Source of the DNA: Ruminococcus sp.
Lineage (GTDB): Bacteria > Bacillota > Clostridia > Oscillospirales > Ruminococcaceae
Reading direction: 5' to 3'
DNA: 37,258 nucleotides
NCBI GenBank assembly: GCA_014799805.1
Contig: JAAVHJ010000060.1
Location: 1-37,258 of the forward strand
Made by a program: the position numbers and the translations under genes. The notes below the pieces were generated by a model. That model saw only the letters and a program-made list of their open reading frames with translations. It did not search any database and was not told the origin of the DNA. Positions 16,629 through 26,299 of this stretch are shown in pieces (the stretch's first letter is position 1; each line of letters opens with the position of its first letter).

Positions 16629-19600
16629 ATGTCTGTATTCCGAATTTATGTTGAAAAAAAGCCATCTTATGCGGTGGAAGCACAGTCTGTATTAAGTGAT
16701 TTAAATACAGCACTCAGATTGCATTTGTCTGGTGTGAGAATTTTAAATCGCTATGATGCAGATAAATTAACAGAAGAAGATTTTAAAAAAGCAATTCCGA
16801 CTGTATTTTCAGAACCAGCAGTAGATGAAATTTATGCGAAACTGCCGAAATTGCAAAATGATGAAAAATTATTTGCAGTGGAATATTTGCCTGGACAATT
16901 TGACCAGCGTGCAGACAGCTGTGAGCAATGCATTCAGATTTTGACCCAAAAAGAACGCTGTCGGGTGCGTAATGCCAGAATTTATATTTTATCTGGTGTG
17001 ACAAAAGAATCTGATTTTGAGCGTATTAAAAAATATTTAATTAATCCAGTGGAAAGCCGTGAGGCAACATTGGAAACGTATCAAACGCTTGACACAAATT
17101 ATGATATTCCAACAAAAGTGGAAGTTCTGGAAAGATTTATTGAATTAAACGAAGCAGGATTAAATCAATTTATTAAAGAATTTGGTCTTGCAATGGATTA
17201 TGATGATATTAAATTCTGTCAGGATTATTTCAGAAATACAGAACATCGTGACCCGACGATTACAGAAATTCGTATGATTGACACATACTGGAGCGACCAT
17301 TGCCGTCATACAACATTTTTGACAAATATTAAAAACGTAGATATTCCAACGGATTATATCAAAGAAACTTATGACCAGTATTTGCAGGACAGAAAAGCTT
17401 TAGGCAGAGAAAATAAGCCATTAACTCTAATGGATTTGGCAACGATGGGTGCAAGAAAATTAAAAGCAGATGGGCTTCTGAAAGACTTGGACGAAAGCGA
17501 AGAAATTAATGCTTGTTCCGTTAAGATAAAAGCCAATATTGACGGCGAAGAAGCTGACTGGATTTTAATGTTTAAAAACGAAACACATAATCACCCAACG
17601 GAAATTGAACCGTTTGGCGGAGCTGCAACTTGCTTAGGCGGTGCAATCAGAGACCCATTGTCAGGGCGTTCTTATGTGTATCAGGCAATGCGTGTAACGG
17701 GTGCAGCAAATCCATTAGTACCTGTTGAAGATACAATTGCAGGAAAATTGCCTCAAAGAAAAATTACTGTCGGTGCGGCGAATGGTTATAGTTCTTACGG
17801 GAATCAGATTGGACTTGCAACTGGACACGTTGCAGAAGTTTATCATCCTGGATATGTGGCAAAGCGTTTAGAAATCGGTGCCGTATTAGGTGCAGCTCCT
17901 GCTGAAAATATCCGCCGTGAAGCGCCTGTTGCAGGTGATGTTGTTATCCTGTTAGGCGGAAAAACTGGTCGTGATGGTTGCGGTGGTGCAACAGGTTCTT
18001 CTAAATCTCACACACTGGAATCTTTGGAATCCTGTGGTGCAGAAGTTCAGAAAGGCAATCCTGCTGAAGAACGTAAATTACAGCGTTTATTTAGAAATCC
18101 TGAAGTAACTTCTATGATAAAACGTTGCAATGACTTTGGTGCAGGTGGTGTATCCGTTGCGATTGGTGAATTAACTGACGGATTAATCATTGATTTAGGT
18201 GCAGTACCAAAAAAATATGATGGATTAGATGGCACAGAAATTGCAATTTCAGAATCACAGGAACGTATGGCAGTTGTTGTTTCTGCACAAGATGCTGAAA
18301 AATTTATTGCTGAAGCTGAAAAAGAAAATTTACAAGCGACTAAAGTTGCTGATGTTGTTGATGAACCTAGATTAAAAATGATTTGGAATGATAATATTAT
18401 AGTAGATTTATCAAGAGAATTTTTAAATTCCAACGGTGCAGTAAAATATACAGATATTGCAATTGAAGAACCAATAGAAGAAACGACAGAAACATTAAGT
18501 GATTCGCCTGAAAGCTGGTCTGAAATGATGGCAGATTTGAATGTTTGCTCACAAAAAGGACTTGTTGAAAAATTTGACTCTACGATTGGGGCAGGCACTG
18601 TATTAATGCCTTATGGCGGCGTATATCAAATGACACCTTCACAGGCTATGGCTTGTAAATTGCCTGTTTTAAACGGTGAAACAGATACTTGTTCTTTAAT
18701 GGGCTGGGGCTATAATCCAAATATCAGTACAAGAAGCCCTTATCATGGTGCAATGCTTGCCGTTGTAGAATCTATTGCAAAAGTAATTGGTGCAGGCGGT
18801 AAACGTTCACAATGCTGGTTAACATTTCAAGAATATTTCGAGCGTACTCAGAATGACCCGAAACGTTGGGGCAAGCCTATGTCTGCTTTATTGGGTGCAT
18901 ATAAAGCACAGTTAGAATTAGGCTGTGGTTCTATTGGTGGTAAAGATTCTATGTCTGGTACGTTTGAAAAAATTGACGTTCCGCCAACTTTAGTATCTTT
19001 TGCTGTTTCTACTGCAAGTTCTGGCAAAATTGTTTCTACAGAATTTAAACAAGCCGGCGATAAAGTTATTTTATTAACACCTGCTTATGATGAAAACGGC
19101 TTGCCATATTTTAGTAGTATGCGTAAAATTTTTGACCAAATGGAAAAAATTATTGCTGATGGCAGAGCAAAAGCCGTTTGGACATTGGGCTATGCAGGTG
19201 TTGCAGAAGGTATTGCTAAAATGTGTATGGGCAATAAATTAGGCTTTAAATTTGCTGGACAAGTTTCTTCTGATTTATTATTTAAGCCTTGCTATGGGGC
19301 ATTTATTGTAGAATTAGAGGGTGATGCATTACCTGATGAACATGTCATCGGACAGACACAAGAAGAATATAAAATTTATACACTGGATTATTCTGTATCT
19401 CTGGAATCTTTGCAGAGAATCTGGGAGGGAAAACTTGAATCTGTCTATCCATGCAGAATTAAAACAAGTGATGAAACAATTGAAGCTTATTGTTTTGAAA
19501 ATAAAACTGCTCGTCATGCGAAAATTTCTTATGCGAAACCTCGTGTATTAATTCCTGTTTTCCCTGGGACGAATTGCGAATATGATACAGCAAGAGCCTT

Positions 19601-20333
19601 TGAAAAAGCTGGTGCAATTACAGAAACGTTTGTAATCAGAAATTTATCCGCCTCTGCAATTGAAGAATCTGCTAGAATTGTTGCAGAAAAAATTGCAAAT
19701 GCACAAATGATTATGCTTCCAGGAGGATTTTCTGGCGGTGATGAACCTGAAGGCAGTGGCAAATTTATTACTGCATTTTTCAGAAATCCAGCTGTAAAAG
19801 ATGCTGTGCATGAATTATTAAAAAATCGTGACGGCTTAATGCTTGGTATTTGTAATGGTTTTCAGGCGTTAATTAAATTAGGTCTCGTGCCGTTTGGCGA
19901 AATTGTCGATATGACAGACGAATCGCCGACTTTAACATTTAATAAAATTGCAAGACACCAGTCTATGATGGTCAATACTAGAATTGCGTCTAATCAATCG
20001 CCTTGGCTTGCAGATAGCAAAGTTGGTGATATTCATGTAATTCCGATTTCGCACGGGGAAGGTAGATTCGTTGCACCTGAAAGCTTTATTCAAAAATTAG
20101 CATCTGCTGGACAAATTGCAACACAGTATGTTGATTTAAACGGCAAGCCTACTATGGATATTCGTTATAATCCAAATACTTCTATGTCAGCAATTGAGGG
20201 AATTACTTCTCCTGACGGTCGTGTACTTGGCAAAATGGGTCACAGTGAACGAAAAGGATTTGATATTTGTAAAAATGTTTCTGGTGAAAAAGACCAGCAT
20301 ATTTTTGAAAACGGTGTAAAATATTTCTTGTAA
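16629..20333 (+). CDS. purL: Phosphoribosylformylglycinamidine synthase, fused synthetase-glutaminase
   Basis: A 1234-residue single-chain FGAM synthase (ATP plus glutamine plus FGAR to FGAM; fourth step of purine synthesis). The synthetase part carries DTYWSDHCRHTTF, KNETHNHPTEIEPFGGAATCLGGAIRDPL, GGKTGRDGCGGATGSSKSH and GCGSIGGKDSMSGTF. The glutaminase part begins near residue 1000 with VLIPVFPGTNCEYDTA. Its catalytic Cys1075 is in LGICNGFQAL, with His1142/Glu1144 in ISHGEGRF. The fusion matches the clostridial/gamma-proteobacterial long form rather than the separate PurS/Q/L of Bacillus. It stands alone, not in a pur operon. AAGGAG precedes the ATG by about 10 bases. Confidence 0.97.
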   Translation: MSVFRIYVEKKPSYAVEAQSVLSDLNTALRLHLSGVRILNRYDADKLTEEDFKKAIPTVFSEPAVDEIYAKLPKLQNDEKLFAVEYLPGQFDQRADSCEQCIQILTQKERCRVRNARIYILSGVTKESDFERIKKYLINPVESREATLETYQTLDTNYDIPTKVEVLERFIELNEAGLNQFIKEFGLAMDYDDIKFCQDYFRNTEHRDPTITEIRMIDTYWSDHCRHTTFLTNIKNVDIPTDYIKETYDQYLQDRKALGRENKPLTLMDLATMGARKLKADGLLKDLDESEEINACSVKIKANIDGEEADWILMFKNETHNHPTEIEPFGGAATCLGGAIRDPLSGRSYVYQAMRVTGAANPLVPVEDTIAGKLPQRKITVGAANGYSSYGNQIGLATGHVAEVYHPGYVAKRLEIGAVLGAAPAENIRREAPVAGDVVILLGGKTGRDGCGGATGSSKSHTLESLESCGAEVQKGNPAEERKLQRLFRNPEVTSMIKRCNDFGAGGVSVAIGELTDGLIIDLGAVPKKYDGLDGTEIAISESQERMAVVVSAQDAEKFIAEAEKENLQATKVADVVDEPRLKMIWNDNIIVDLSREFLNSNGAVKYTDIAIEEPIEETTETLSDSPESWSEMMADLNVCSQKGLVEKFDSTIGAGTVLMPYGGVYQMTPSQAMACKLPVLNGETDTCSLMGWGYNPNISTRSPYHGAMLAVVESIAKVIGAGGKRSQCWLTFQEYFERTQNDPKRWGKPMSALLGAYKAQLELGCGSIGGKDSMSGTFEKIDVPPTLVSFAVSTASSGKIVSTEFKQAGDKVILLTPAYDENGLPYFSSMRKIFDQMEKIIADGRAKAVWTLGYAGVAEGIAKMCMGNKLGFKFAGQVSSDLLFKPCYGAFIVELEGDALPDEHVIGQTQEEYKIYTLDYSVSLESLQRIWEGKLESVYPCRIKTSDETIEAYCFENKTARHAKISYAKPRVLIPVFPGTNCEYDTARAFEKAGAITETFVIRNLSASAIEESARIVAEKIANAQMIMLPGGFSGGDEPEGSGKFITAFFRNPAVKDAVHELLKNRDGLMLGICNGFQALIKLGLVPFGEIVDMTDESPTLTFNKIARHQSMMVNTRIASNQSPWLADSKVGDIHVIPISHGEGRFVAPESFIQKLASAGQIATQYVDLNGKPTMDIRYNPNTSMSAIEGITSPDGRVLGKMGHSERKGFDICKNVSGEKDQHIFENGVKYFL

Positions 20334-20353
20334 TATCATAATATAAAATTTAG

Positions 20354-20400
20354 GCAAAGCGACTAGCTCATAGCTTAGTCGCTTTTGCATAAATATATAT
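20354..20400 (+). terminator. Hairpin after purL
   Basis: GCAAAGCGACTA (20354-20365) pairs with TAGTCGCTTTTGC (20376-20388), one bulged T. The following tract (ATAAATATATATTTTTATAGG) is only moderately T-rich, so some read-through into the kinase gene, whose start is 30 bases on, is possible. I found no separate strong promoter for the kinase. Confidence 0.6.
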
Positions 20401-20418
20401 TTTTATAGGAGGTTTTTT

Positions 20419-22968
20419 ATGAAAAATAAATCCATAATCTTAAGAACAATATGTATTATTATTATTTTTTTTCTAATGGCTTTTATTGTTTTAGTTACAT
20501 TTGAAAATATGAATCGTAAAATTAAAACTCTGAACGAAGAAACAGTAGAAAAAATTGGTTTTACATACTTGTCAGCACTTAGTGCTGAAACTGTAAATCA
20601 TTCCAGAACTTATTTTAGCAGTAAATTTGAATCACTTGGACAAACACTTGATGCTGGACTTATGCTGGAAAAGTCACCTGAACAAATCAAGGAGTATCTC
20701 AAGAGTGAAATTACACAGGGAGCAAATTATATTGCTTTGCTAACGGATTCTGGTGAAAGAGAAGTGCTTCGGGGTGATGAAAGCTTGCATCCATTTGATG
20801 AAGAAGGGTTTCAGATTGCACAGGAACAAAATAATAATAAAGTAATTTTAACAATAAATAATGAAAATAAACGAATGATTGAAATGGTCTTATTCAGAGA
20901 TTTTTCAATTGGAGAGAAACATTATTCTGCATTGCTCTGTGATATTGTACCAGAAACATTAAACAGTGTTTTGAATTTATCTTATGGAGAAGAGATGGTG
21001 TATTCGTTTGTTATCAGAAAAGAAGACGGTGATTTTGTTGTTAGAAACGAAGAAACGGAACGGGAATCTTATTTTGAACGCATCACAGCTTTATATGAAG
21101 AATATGAGGGTATGCAGGCAGAAGACTATATTAATGATTTTAAATCTATTATGAGCAATAATGAATTATACCAGAATGTATTTAAAATTAATGATGAACG
21201 CAGAATTTTATATGCAAGACCATTTTCTTATTCTGACTGGTATCTGGTTACTTTTATGCATTATAATGAAATGGAAGATTTGGTAGAAGATAATAATCTG
21301 AAAAGAAGTGAAATATTTAATCAAAGTTTTGTAATTATATTTATTGCATTTGGCATTGCATTTATTAGTTTTGCTTTGTATTCTTATTATCAGTTAAAAA
21401 TACAGCGTGCATTAAGAGAAAAAGCGATATTAGCGAATAAATCCAAAAGTGAGTTTTTATCTAACATGAGCCACGATATTCGTACGCCTATGAATGTTAT
21501 TGTTGGCATCACAGATATTGCAAAAAGTAAAATTAATGATAAAGAAAAAGTAAAAGAATGCCTTGAAAAAATTTCACGTTCCAGCAGGCATTTGTTATCT
21601 TTAATTAATGATGTTCTGGATATGTCACAGATTGAAAGCGGTAAAATGACACTTGCACCTGTGCAATTATCACTTTGTGAGAGTATGGAAAATATTGTTG
21701 CCATTATTCAGCCACAAATTAAAAGCAAACAACAAAAATTTGATATTTATATTAAAAATATTATTCAGGAAAATGTGTTCTGTGATGGTCTTAGATTGAA
21801 TCAAGTGTTAATTAATTTGCTTTCTAATGCCGTAAAATATACACAACAAGAGGGACAAATTGTTTTAATGCTGTCGCAAGAAAATTCCCCAAAAGGTGAT
21901 GACTATGTTAGAAATCATATTATTGTGAAAGATAATGGCATTGGCATGACAGAAGAATTTCAAAAAATTGTATTTCATAGCTTTGCAAGGGAAGATATGG
22001 CAAGAGTTAGCAAAGAAGAAGGCACAGGATTAGGGCTTGCGATTACAAAGCATATTATTGATGTTATGGGCGGTACGATTACAGTTAAAAGTAAATTAAA
22101 CGAAGGCAGTGAATTTCATGTAACACTGGATTTGCAAAAGTCTAATTTAGAAGAAAAAGATATTATATTTGATGATTTAAATGTTTTAGTCATTGATGAT
22201 GATGAAGAATTATGCCAAAGTGCTGTGCATTCTCTGGAAGAATTAAATGCACAAGCAGAATATGTCACAAGTGGAGCTGATGCAATTGAAAAAATTAGAA
22301 CAGGTGCACATGAATTTGATGTAATTTTAGTAGACTGGCAAATGCCCCATATGAATGGTGTGGAAACTGTAAAAAATATTCGTCAGCATACTAGCACGGA
22401 GATTCCAATTATATTAATGTCTGCTTATGATTGGGGCGATATAGAAGACCAAGCAAAAGAAGCAGGAATTAATGGCTTTATTGCAAAGCCTTTGTTTAAA
22501 TCTACACTATTTTTTGGCATTAATCAGCATATCAATGATTCTATTTCTGAAGAAAATAATAATAATAATAAAAATATTATTAATTTTAATGGCGAAAAAA
22601 TTTTAATGGCTGAAGATAATGAATTAAATACAGAAATTGCAATTGCAATTTTAACAGAAGCTGGTCTGGAAGTTGATGCTGTAGAAAATGGTAAGTTATG
22701 TGTTGAAAAATTTGCTAGCACAGCAGAGGGCTATTATGATGCAATTTTAATGGATATTCGTATGCCTGTTATGAATGGACATGAAGCAACCAAAGAAATC
22801 AGAAAATTGGATAGGTCTGATAATCATATTCCAATTATTGCAATGACAGCGGATGCATTTGCGGAAGATGTTGCCAAAGCCAAAGAATGTGGCATGAATG
22901 GACACGTTGCAAAGCCTCTTGATGTTAACGCATTATTCTGTATTTTGAAACGGGAGTTTACAAAATAA
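20419..22968 (+). CDS. Hybrid sensor histidine kinase with two receiver domains
   Basis: 849 residues. A membrane helix (~6-28), an extracellular sensor of about 275 residues with Cache-like character, a second helix (~305-328), then HisKA with phospho-acceptor His352 (SHDIRTPMN) and HATPase_c (NLLSNAVKYT, VKDNGIGM, GTGLGLAITK). Receiver 1 has acidic pocket VIDDDEE, Asp639 and conserved Lys in AKPLF. Receiver 2 has AEDNELN, Asp779 and AKPLD. No Hpt or output domain is attached, so phosphate must leave through a separate Hpt protein; one is encoded in the convergent operon 55 bases away. AGGAGG precedes the ATG. The signal sensed is unknown. Confidence 0.95.
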   Translation: MKNKSIILRTICIIIIFFLMAFIVLVTFENMNRKIKTLNEETVEKIGFTYLSALSAETVNHSRTYFSSKFESLGQTLDAGLMLEKSPEQIKEYLKSEITQGANYIALLTDSGEREVLRGDESLHPFDEEGFQIAQEQNNNKVILTINNENKRMIEMVLFRDFSIGEKHYSALLCDIVPETLNSVLNLSYGEEMVYSFVIRKEDGDFVVRNEETERESYFERITALYEEYEGMQAEDYINDFKSIMSNNELYQNVFKINDERRILYARPFSYSDWYLVTFMHYNEMEDLVEDNNLKRSEIFNQSFVIIFIAFGIAFISFALYSYYQLKIQRALREKAILANKSKSEFLSNMSHDIRTPMNVIVGITDIAKSKINDKEKVKECLEKISRSSRHLLSLINDVLDMSQIESGKMTLAPVQLSLCESMENIVAIIQPQIKSKQQKFDIYIKNIIQENVFCDGLRLNQVLINLLSNAVKYTQQEGQIVLMLSQENSPKGDDYVRNHIIVKDNGIGMTEEFQKIVFHSFAREDMARVSKEEGTGLGLAITKHIIDVMGGTITVKSKLNEGSEFHVTLDLQKSNLEEKDIIFDDLNVLVIDDDEELCQSAVHSLEELNAQAEYVTSGADAIEKIRTGAHEFDVILVDWQMPHMNGVETVKNIRQHTSTEIPIILMSAYDWGDIEDQAKEAGINGFIAKPLFKSTLFFGINQHINDSISEENNNNNKNIINFNGEKILMAEDNELNTEIAIAILTEAGLEVDAVENGKLCVEKFASTAEGYYDAILMDIRMPVMNGHEATKEIRKLDRSDNHIPIIAMTADAFAEDVAKAKECGMNGHVAKPLDVNALFCILKREFTK

Positions 22969-22984
22969 TAAATTTATTCTAAAT

Positions 22985-23019
22985 AAAACCGATGGAAATT
23001 TAAAATTTCCATCGGTTTT
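22985..23019. terminator. Bidirectional terminator between kinase and Hpt operon
   Basis: Perfect 16-bp stem: AAAACCGATGGAAATT (22985-23000) with its complement at 23004-23019, three-base loop, T-rich on both strands. It serves both convergent units. Confidence 0.88.
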
Positions 23020-23022
23020 AAC

Positions 23023-23385
23023 TTAATTTTCATTTTTAAATTTTTTAATTGCTTCAGCTGTAATTTGATAATCTTCAATTACAGTCACTGCTAATAATTT
23101 TGCTTGCATAATATCTGGTGCACCATCTCGCAAAGCTTCTGTTAATTTTGCACTGGATTGATATAATCTAGTAAAAGACAAATTCTGACAAATGCCTTTC
23201 AGTGTATGTGATGCCATAAATGCTTTCGCATAGTCTCCTGTTTTCATGGCTGTGCATAAATCATTAAAGCTTGTGTCATCTAAAAATTTCAGAACAAATT
23301 TCTTTACCATACTTTCATAAGGTAATCTTTGCATCACATCATGAAAATCGCCACCAAGTTCTTGATAACAAGTCTGTAAACTCAT
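23023..23385 (-). CDS. Free-standing histidine phosphotransfer (Hpt) protein
   Basis: A 120-residue all-helical Hpt domain with the canonical phospho-acceptor motif ASHTLKGICQNL (His about residue 60) and the second helix LYQSSAKLTEALRDG. It shuttles phosphoryl groups between receiver domains. It is encoded 33 bases after the REC-HD-GYP gene and faces the double-receiver hybrid kinase, which lacks its own Hpt. This makes it the obvious connector between the two. GGGTGAT before the ATG is a weak ribosome site. Confidence 0.9.
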   Translation of the reverse strand: MSLQTCYQELGGDFHDVMQRLPYESMVKKFVLKFLDDTSFNDLCTAMKTGDYAKAFMASHTLKGICQNLSFTRLYQSSAKLTEALRDGAPDIMQAKLLAVTVIEDYQITAEAIKKFKNEN

Positions 23386-23418
23386 CGTTTATCACCCATT
23401 TCATAATATAATATATGA

Positions 23419-24942
23419 TTAATTTATTTTTTCCAAATGTACAATTTTTCCAAAAATTCCTGTATATTTCGGATTTTTATCATCACTCCATGCTGTTCTG
23501 GCAATCATTTTGCCCCGCACGGGTTCGCCTTGGGCAGTCAGCTCCACATCTATTTCAATATCAGGATGTTCAGGACTTAAATTTTTAAAATATTCTCTGA
23601 ATCTATTCATACAATCTGTAGTTACAATTTGATTATTTTTTTCAAGCATATTATGCACTGTGCCTGTTATGCCGAGAAATTTCGCACCCCATTTAGAAAT
23701 TGTAATAATAGATGTCCTGCTGTCATAATCAAATTGCAATTCTTCTGCTGTTTCTGAATAAAAATTTGCTTTTTCACGTTCTTTAATAATTTGATTTAAT
23801 GACTGTGTTAATCCATTAAATTCATGATATTGCTCAAGGTCACCAACAAGGCTTTGTAATTTTCTTTCATGAATCTGCACACTAGAATGTACCCCAAGTT
23901 CTTCGATAATATTTTCATGAATTTCTTGCAAGCATTCTAGTAATAATTCACTAAATGTACCACATTCGCCATTTACAATCATTTGTAATGCTTTTTCATG
24001 AGAAAATGCTTTTTTATAACATCTTTCGCTTGTAAGAGCATCATAAACATCAGCAACAGATACTACTTGTGCAGAAATCGGAATTTCTTCGCCTTTCAAG
24101 CCATCGGGATACCCTCTACCATCATAGCGCTCATGATGCCAACGGCAAATCTGACGTGCAATTCTGACCAAAGGCTCATGCTTATAAATTGGAATTTCTT
24201 CCAGCATTGATTCACCAGCAACTGTGTGTGATTTCATAATATCAAATTCTTCATTTGTTAATCTTCCAGGCTTATTTAAAATCGCACTTGGAATACTAAT
24301 TTTTCCAATATCATGTAATGCAGATGCTGTTGTAATCATGTAAATTTCATTTTGGCTTAACTGATATTTATCTGTTTTTTTAATCAAATGCTGTAATAAT
24401 AAATTTGTAATAGACGACACATGCAAAACATGCAAGCCACTTTCGCCATTTCTAAATTCTACAATATGGCTTAAAATATTTACCATCATGGTATTATTTT
24501 GTTCTTTTTCATAAACCAAATCTGTAATCATTCGATTTAATTTTTTATGTTTTGCATGCAAATTCAGTGTATTAATCACTCTACGGCGAACAATAGAAAT
24601 ATTAAACGGACGGTTAATATAATCTGTCACACCCATTTCATAAGCCCGCTCAATACTTGACATTTGATTTTCAGCAGAAATCATAATCACTGGAATATCT
24701 TCAATCATTTTGCATTTATTCATCATAGCAAGCACTTCAAAGCCATCAATTTCAGGCATAACAATATCTAATAGCATTAAATCAATTCTTGTACCATATT
24801 CACGGACAGCTTGCATCGCTTCCGCACCATTGCATGCTTCTAGAATTTCAAAATCGTTTTCCAACATATCCATCAGCATAGCCCGATTCATAGCGGAATC
24901 ATCAACAATTAAAATTTTCTGTTTTTTTTCTTCTAATTTCAA
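23419..24942 (-). CDS. Response regulator with HD-GYP c-di-GMP phosphodiesterase domain
   Basis: 507 residues, starting at a TTG codon (24942) with GGAGGAG eight bases upstream; no ATG fits. Receiver domain 1-125: VDDSAMNR, phospho-acceptor Asp59 (LLLDIVMPEIDG). A helical linker is followed by HD-GYP (~155-330): ALHDIGKISIPS, KPGRLTNEEFD, KSHTVAGE, RWHHERYDGRGYPDGLKGEEIP and VADVYDALTSERCYKKAF. These are all metal/substrate residues of active c-di-GMP phosphodiesterases. The remaining C-terminal ~150 residues look PAS-like (SIITISKWGAKFLGITGTVHNMLE). Phosphorylation through the Hpt protein encoded next should control c-di-GMP hydrolysis and hence adhesion or motility. Confidence 0.93.
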   Translation of the reverse strand: MKLEEKKQKILIVDDSAMNRAMLMDMLENDFEILEACNGAEAMQAVREYGTRIDLMLLDIVMPEIDGFEVLAMMNKCKMIEDIPVIMISAENQMSSIERAYEMGVTDYINRPFNISIVRRRVINTLNLHAKHKKLNRMITDLVYEKEQNNTMMVNILSHIVEFRNGESGLHVLHVSSITNLLLQHLIKKTDKYQLSQNEIYMITTASALHDIGKISIPSAILNKPGRLTNEEFDIMKSHTVAGESMLEEIPIYKHEPLVRIARQICRWHHERYDGRGYPDGLKGEEIPISAQVVSVADVYDALTSERCYKKAFSHEKALQMIVNGECGTFSELLLECLQEIHENIIEELGVHSSVQIHERKLQSLVGDLEQYHEFNGLTQSLNQIIKEREKANFYSETAEELQFDYDSRTSIITISKWGAKFLGITGTVHNMLEKNNQIVTTDCMNRFREYFKNLSPEHPDIEIDVELTAQGEPVRGKMIARTAWSDDKNPKYTGIFGKIVHLEKIN

Positions 24943-25064
24943 AACTACTCTCCTCCAAATGAAAATTAGCTTTTAGCCGAAACATGCGAAAATTTAAAAA
25001 TATTATTATTTTAATCAAATTGCTATGCCCATAGTTTTTTTATTCTTGCACGTCCCTTGTTTAA

Positions 25065-25093
25065 ATTATAACATAATTCTAAAATTTTGTCAA
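25065..25093 (-). promoter_or_regulatory. Promoter of the REC-HD-GYP/Hpt operon
   Basis: Minus-strand TTGACA (25088-25093), 17 bases, TATAAT (25065-25070): full consensus. It gives a leader of about 115 bases. Confidence 0.8.
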
Positions 25094-25113
25094 GTTGCAA
25101 TTTATGATATTCT

Positions 25114-26061
25114 CTAACACTTGATTTTCAGTAATTCTGCATTTCCGCAAATTTTGCAAATTCCTAATCCTGCTGGTAAAAAAACACAATCGCCTTTTTG
25201 AATTTTCATAAATTCCTGTTCATGATGTAATATACTCATGCCATCTAAACAAAGCAATACTTGAAAAGAATCTGTTTTTACAATAAAATTAAATTTATTT
25301 TTTATGATAATTTTTTTTGTTTCAAAATACTGACAATTGCAAAGCGTTTCTATTTGATAATCAGAATTTTTAAAAAAATTTTTATCAAAATTGATTTCAG
25401 AAGCTGGTCGACAATGCATAACTTGTAAAGCTTTTTTAATATGTAATTCCCGTTTATTACCGTTTTTATCAAGTCTATTATAATCATAAACACGATAAGT
25501 AATATTAGAATTTTCCTGAATTTCAGCAATTAATACACCTTTGCCGATGGCATGAACTGTCCCAGCAGGAATATAAAAAACATCGCCTTTCTGCACAGGA
25601 ACTTTATGCAAGTATTTCATAATTTCATGATTTTCAATTGCCTGTTTAATTTCTTGCTTTGTAAAATTTTTTTCAAATCCATGAATTAAAAAAGCATTTT
25701 CTACAGCGTCCATGACATACCACATTTCAGTTTTACCGTTTTGATGTTCATAATATCTTGCATAAGCATCATCAGGGTGTACTTGAATTGACAAATCTTT
25801 TTCCGCATCAATTAATTTTACTAAAATTGGAAAATAATTATATTTTTTTCCTAAATATTCAGGGTGAAGTTGAATGACTTTATCTAATGTCATGCCAGCA
25901 TGTTCACCATTGGTAACAATACTTGCACCGTCAGGATGTACAGAACATTCCCAAGTTTCAGCTAGCGGACTAAAATTAAATTTTTTATGATATTCTGTTT
26001 TTAATCTTATGCCACCCCATAAATAATCTTTTCCAGCAGGGGAAAGTTTCAGCATGTGCAT
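25114..26061 (-). CDS. manA: Mannose-6-phosphate isomerase, class I
   Basis: A 315-residue cupin enzyme interconverting mannose-6-phosphate and fructose-6-phosphate. Motifs: YLWGGIRLKTEY at the N-terminus, PLAETWECSVHPDG, the zinc-binding SIQVHPDD, GKTEMWYVMDA, and GDVFYIPAGTVHAIGKGVLIAEIQENSNITYRVYDYNR. The length is typical of the short Firmicute form. The start at 26061 has AGGAAG eight bases upstream; a second ATG two codons later is also possible. It is a single gene with a ~175-base leader. Confidence 0.95.
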   Translation of the reverse strand: MHMLKLSPAGKDYLWGGIRLKTEYHKKFNFSPLAETWECSVHPDGASIVTNGEHAGMTLDKVIQLHPEYLGKKYNYFPILVKLIDAEKDLSIQVHPDDAYARYYEHQNGKTEMWYVMDAVENAFLIHGFEKNFTKQEIKQAIENHEIMKYLHKVPVQKGDVFYIPAGTVHAIGKGVLIAEIQENSNITYRVYDYNRLDKNGNKRELHIKKALQVMHCRPASEINFDKNFFKNSDYQIETLCNCQYFETKKIIIKNKFNFIVKTDSFQVLLCLDGMSILHHEQEFMKIQKGDCVFLPAGLGICKICGNAELLKIKC

Positions 26062-26133
26062 GAAAAAATCTTCCTTTCTTATGCAATATAGTTTCTATCA
26101 TGATACTATGCAATTTTTGCAAGAAAAATCAGA

Positions 26134-26159
26134 CTTCCGACAGAGAAATTTGTCGAAAG
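26134..26159 (-). promoter_or_regulatory. Hairpin in the manA leader
   Basis: Minus-strand CTTTCGACA (26151-26159) pairs with TGTCGGAAG (26134-26142), one G-U, 8-base loop. It is followed by TCTGATTTTT. It could be a weak attenuator or a stabilising stem; no known aptamer is recognised. Confidence 0.3.
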
Positions 26160-26244
26160 CCTGTGTATATTATTTGAGTTTCATAAAAATTATTTTCTTG
26201 TGATTCATGACATCAAAACTTTCTGTTTTATTTTGCTAATTTTA

Positions 26245-26273
26245 ATTATAAGCTAAAATTTTAAAAATGTCAA
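26245..26273 (-). promoter_or_regulatory. Promoter of manA
   Basis: Minus-strand TTGACA (26268-26273), 17 bases, TATAAT (26245-26250). It is the only good promoter in the 238-base gap. Confidence 0.75.
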
Positions 26274-26299
26274 GCATGAATGTAAAATTTTAATCATAT

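Noticed and set aside
26062-26238. Riboswitch upstream of manA
   Set aside because: The leader is long and contains one 9-bp hairpin, but no known aptamer features or clear alternative pairing were found. Reported only as a weak hairpin.
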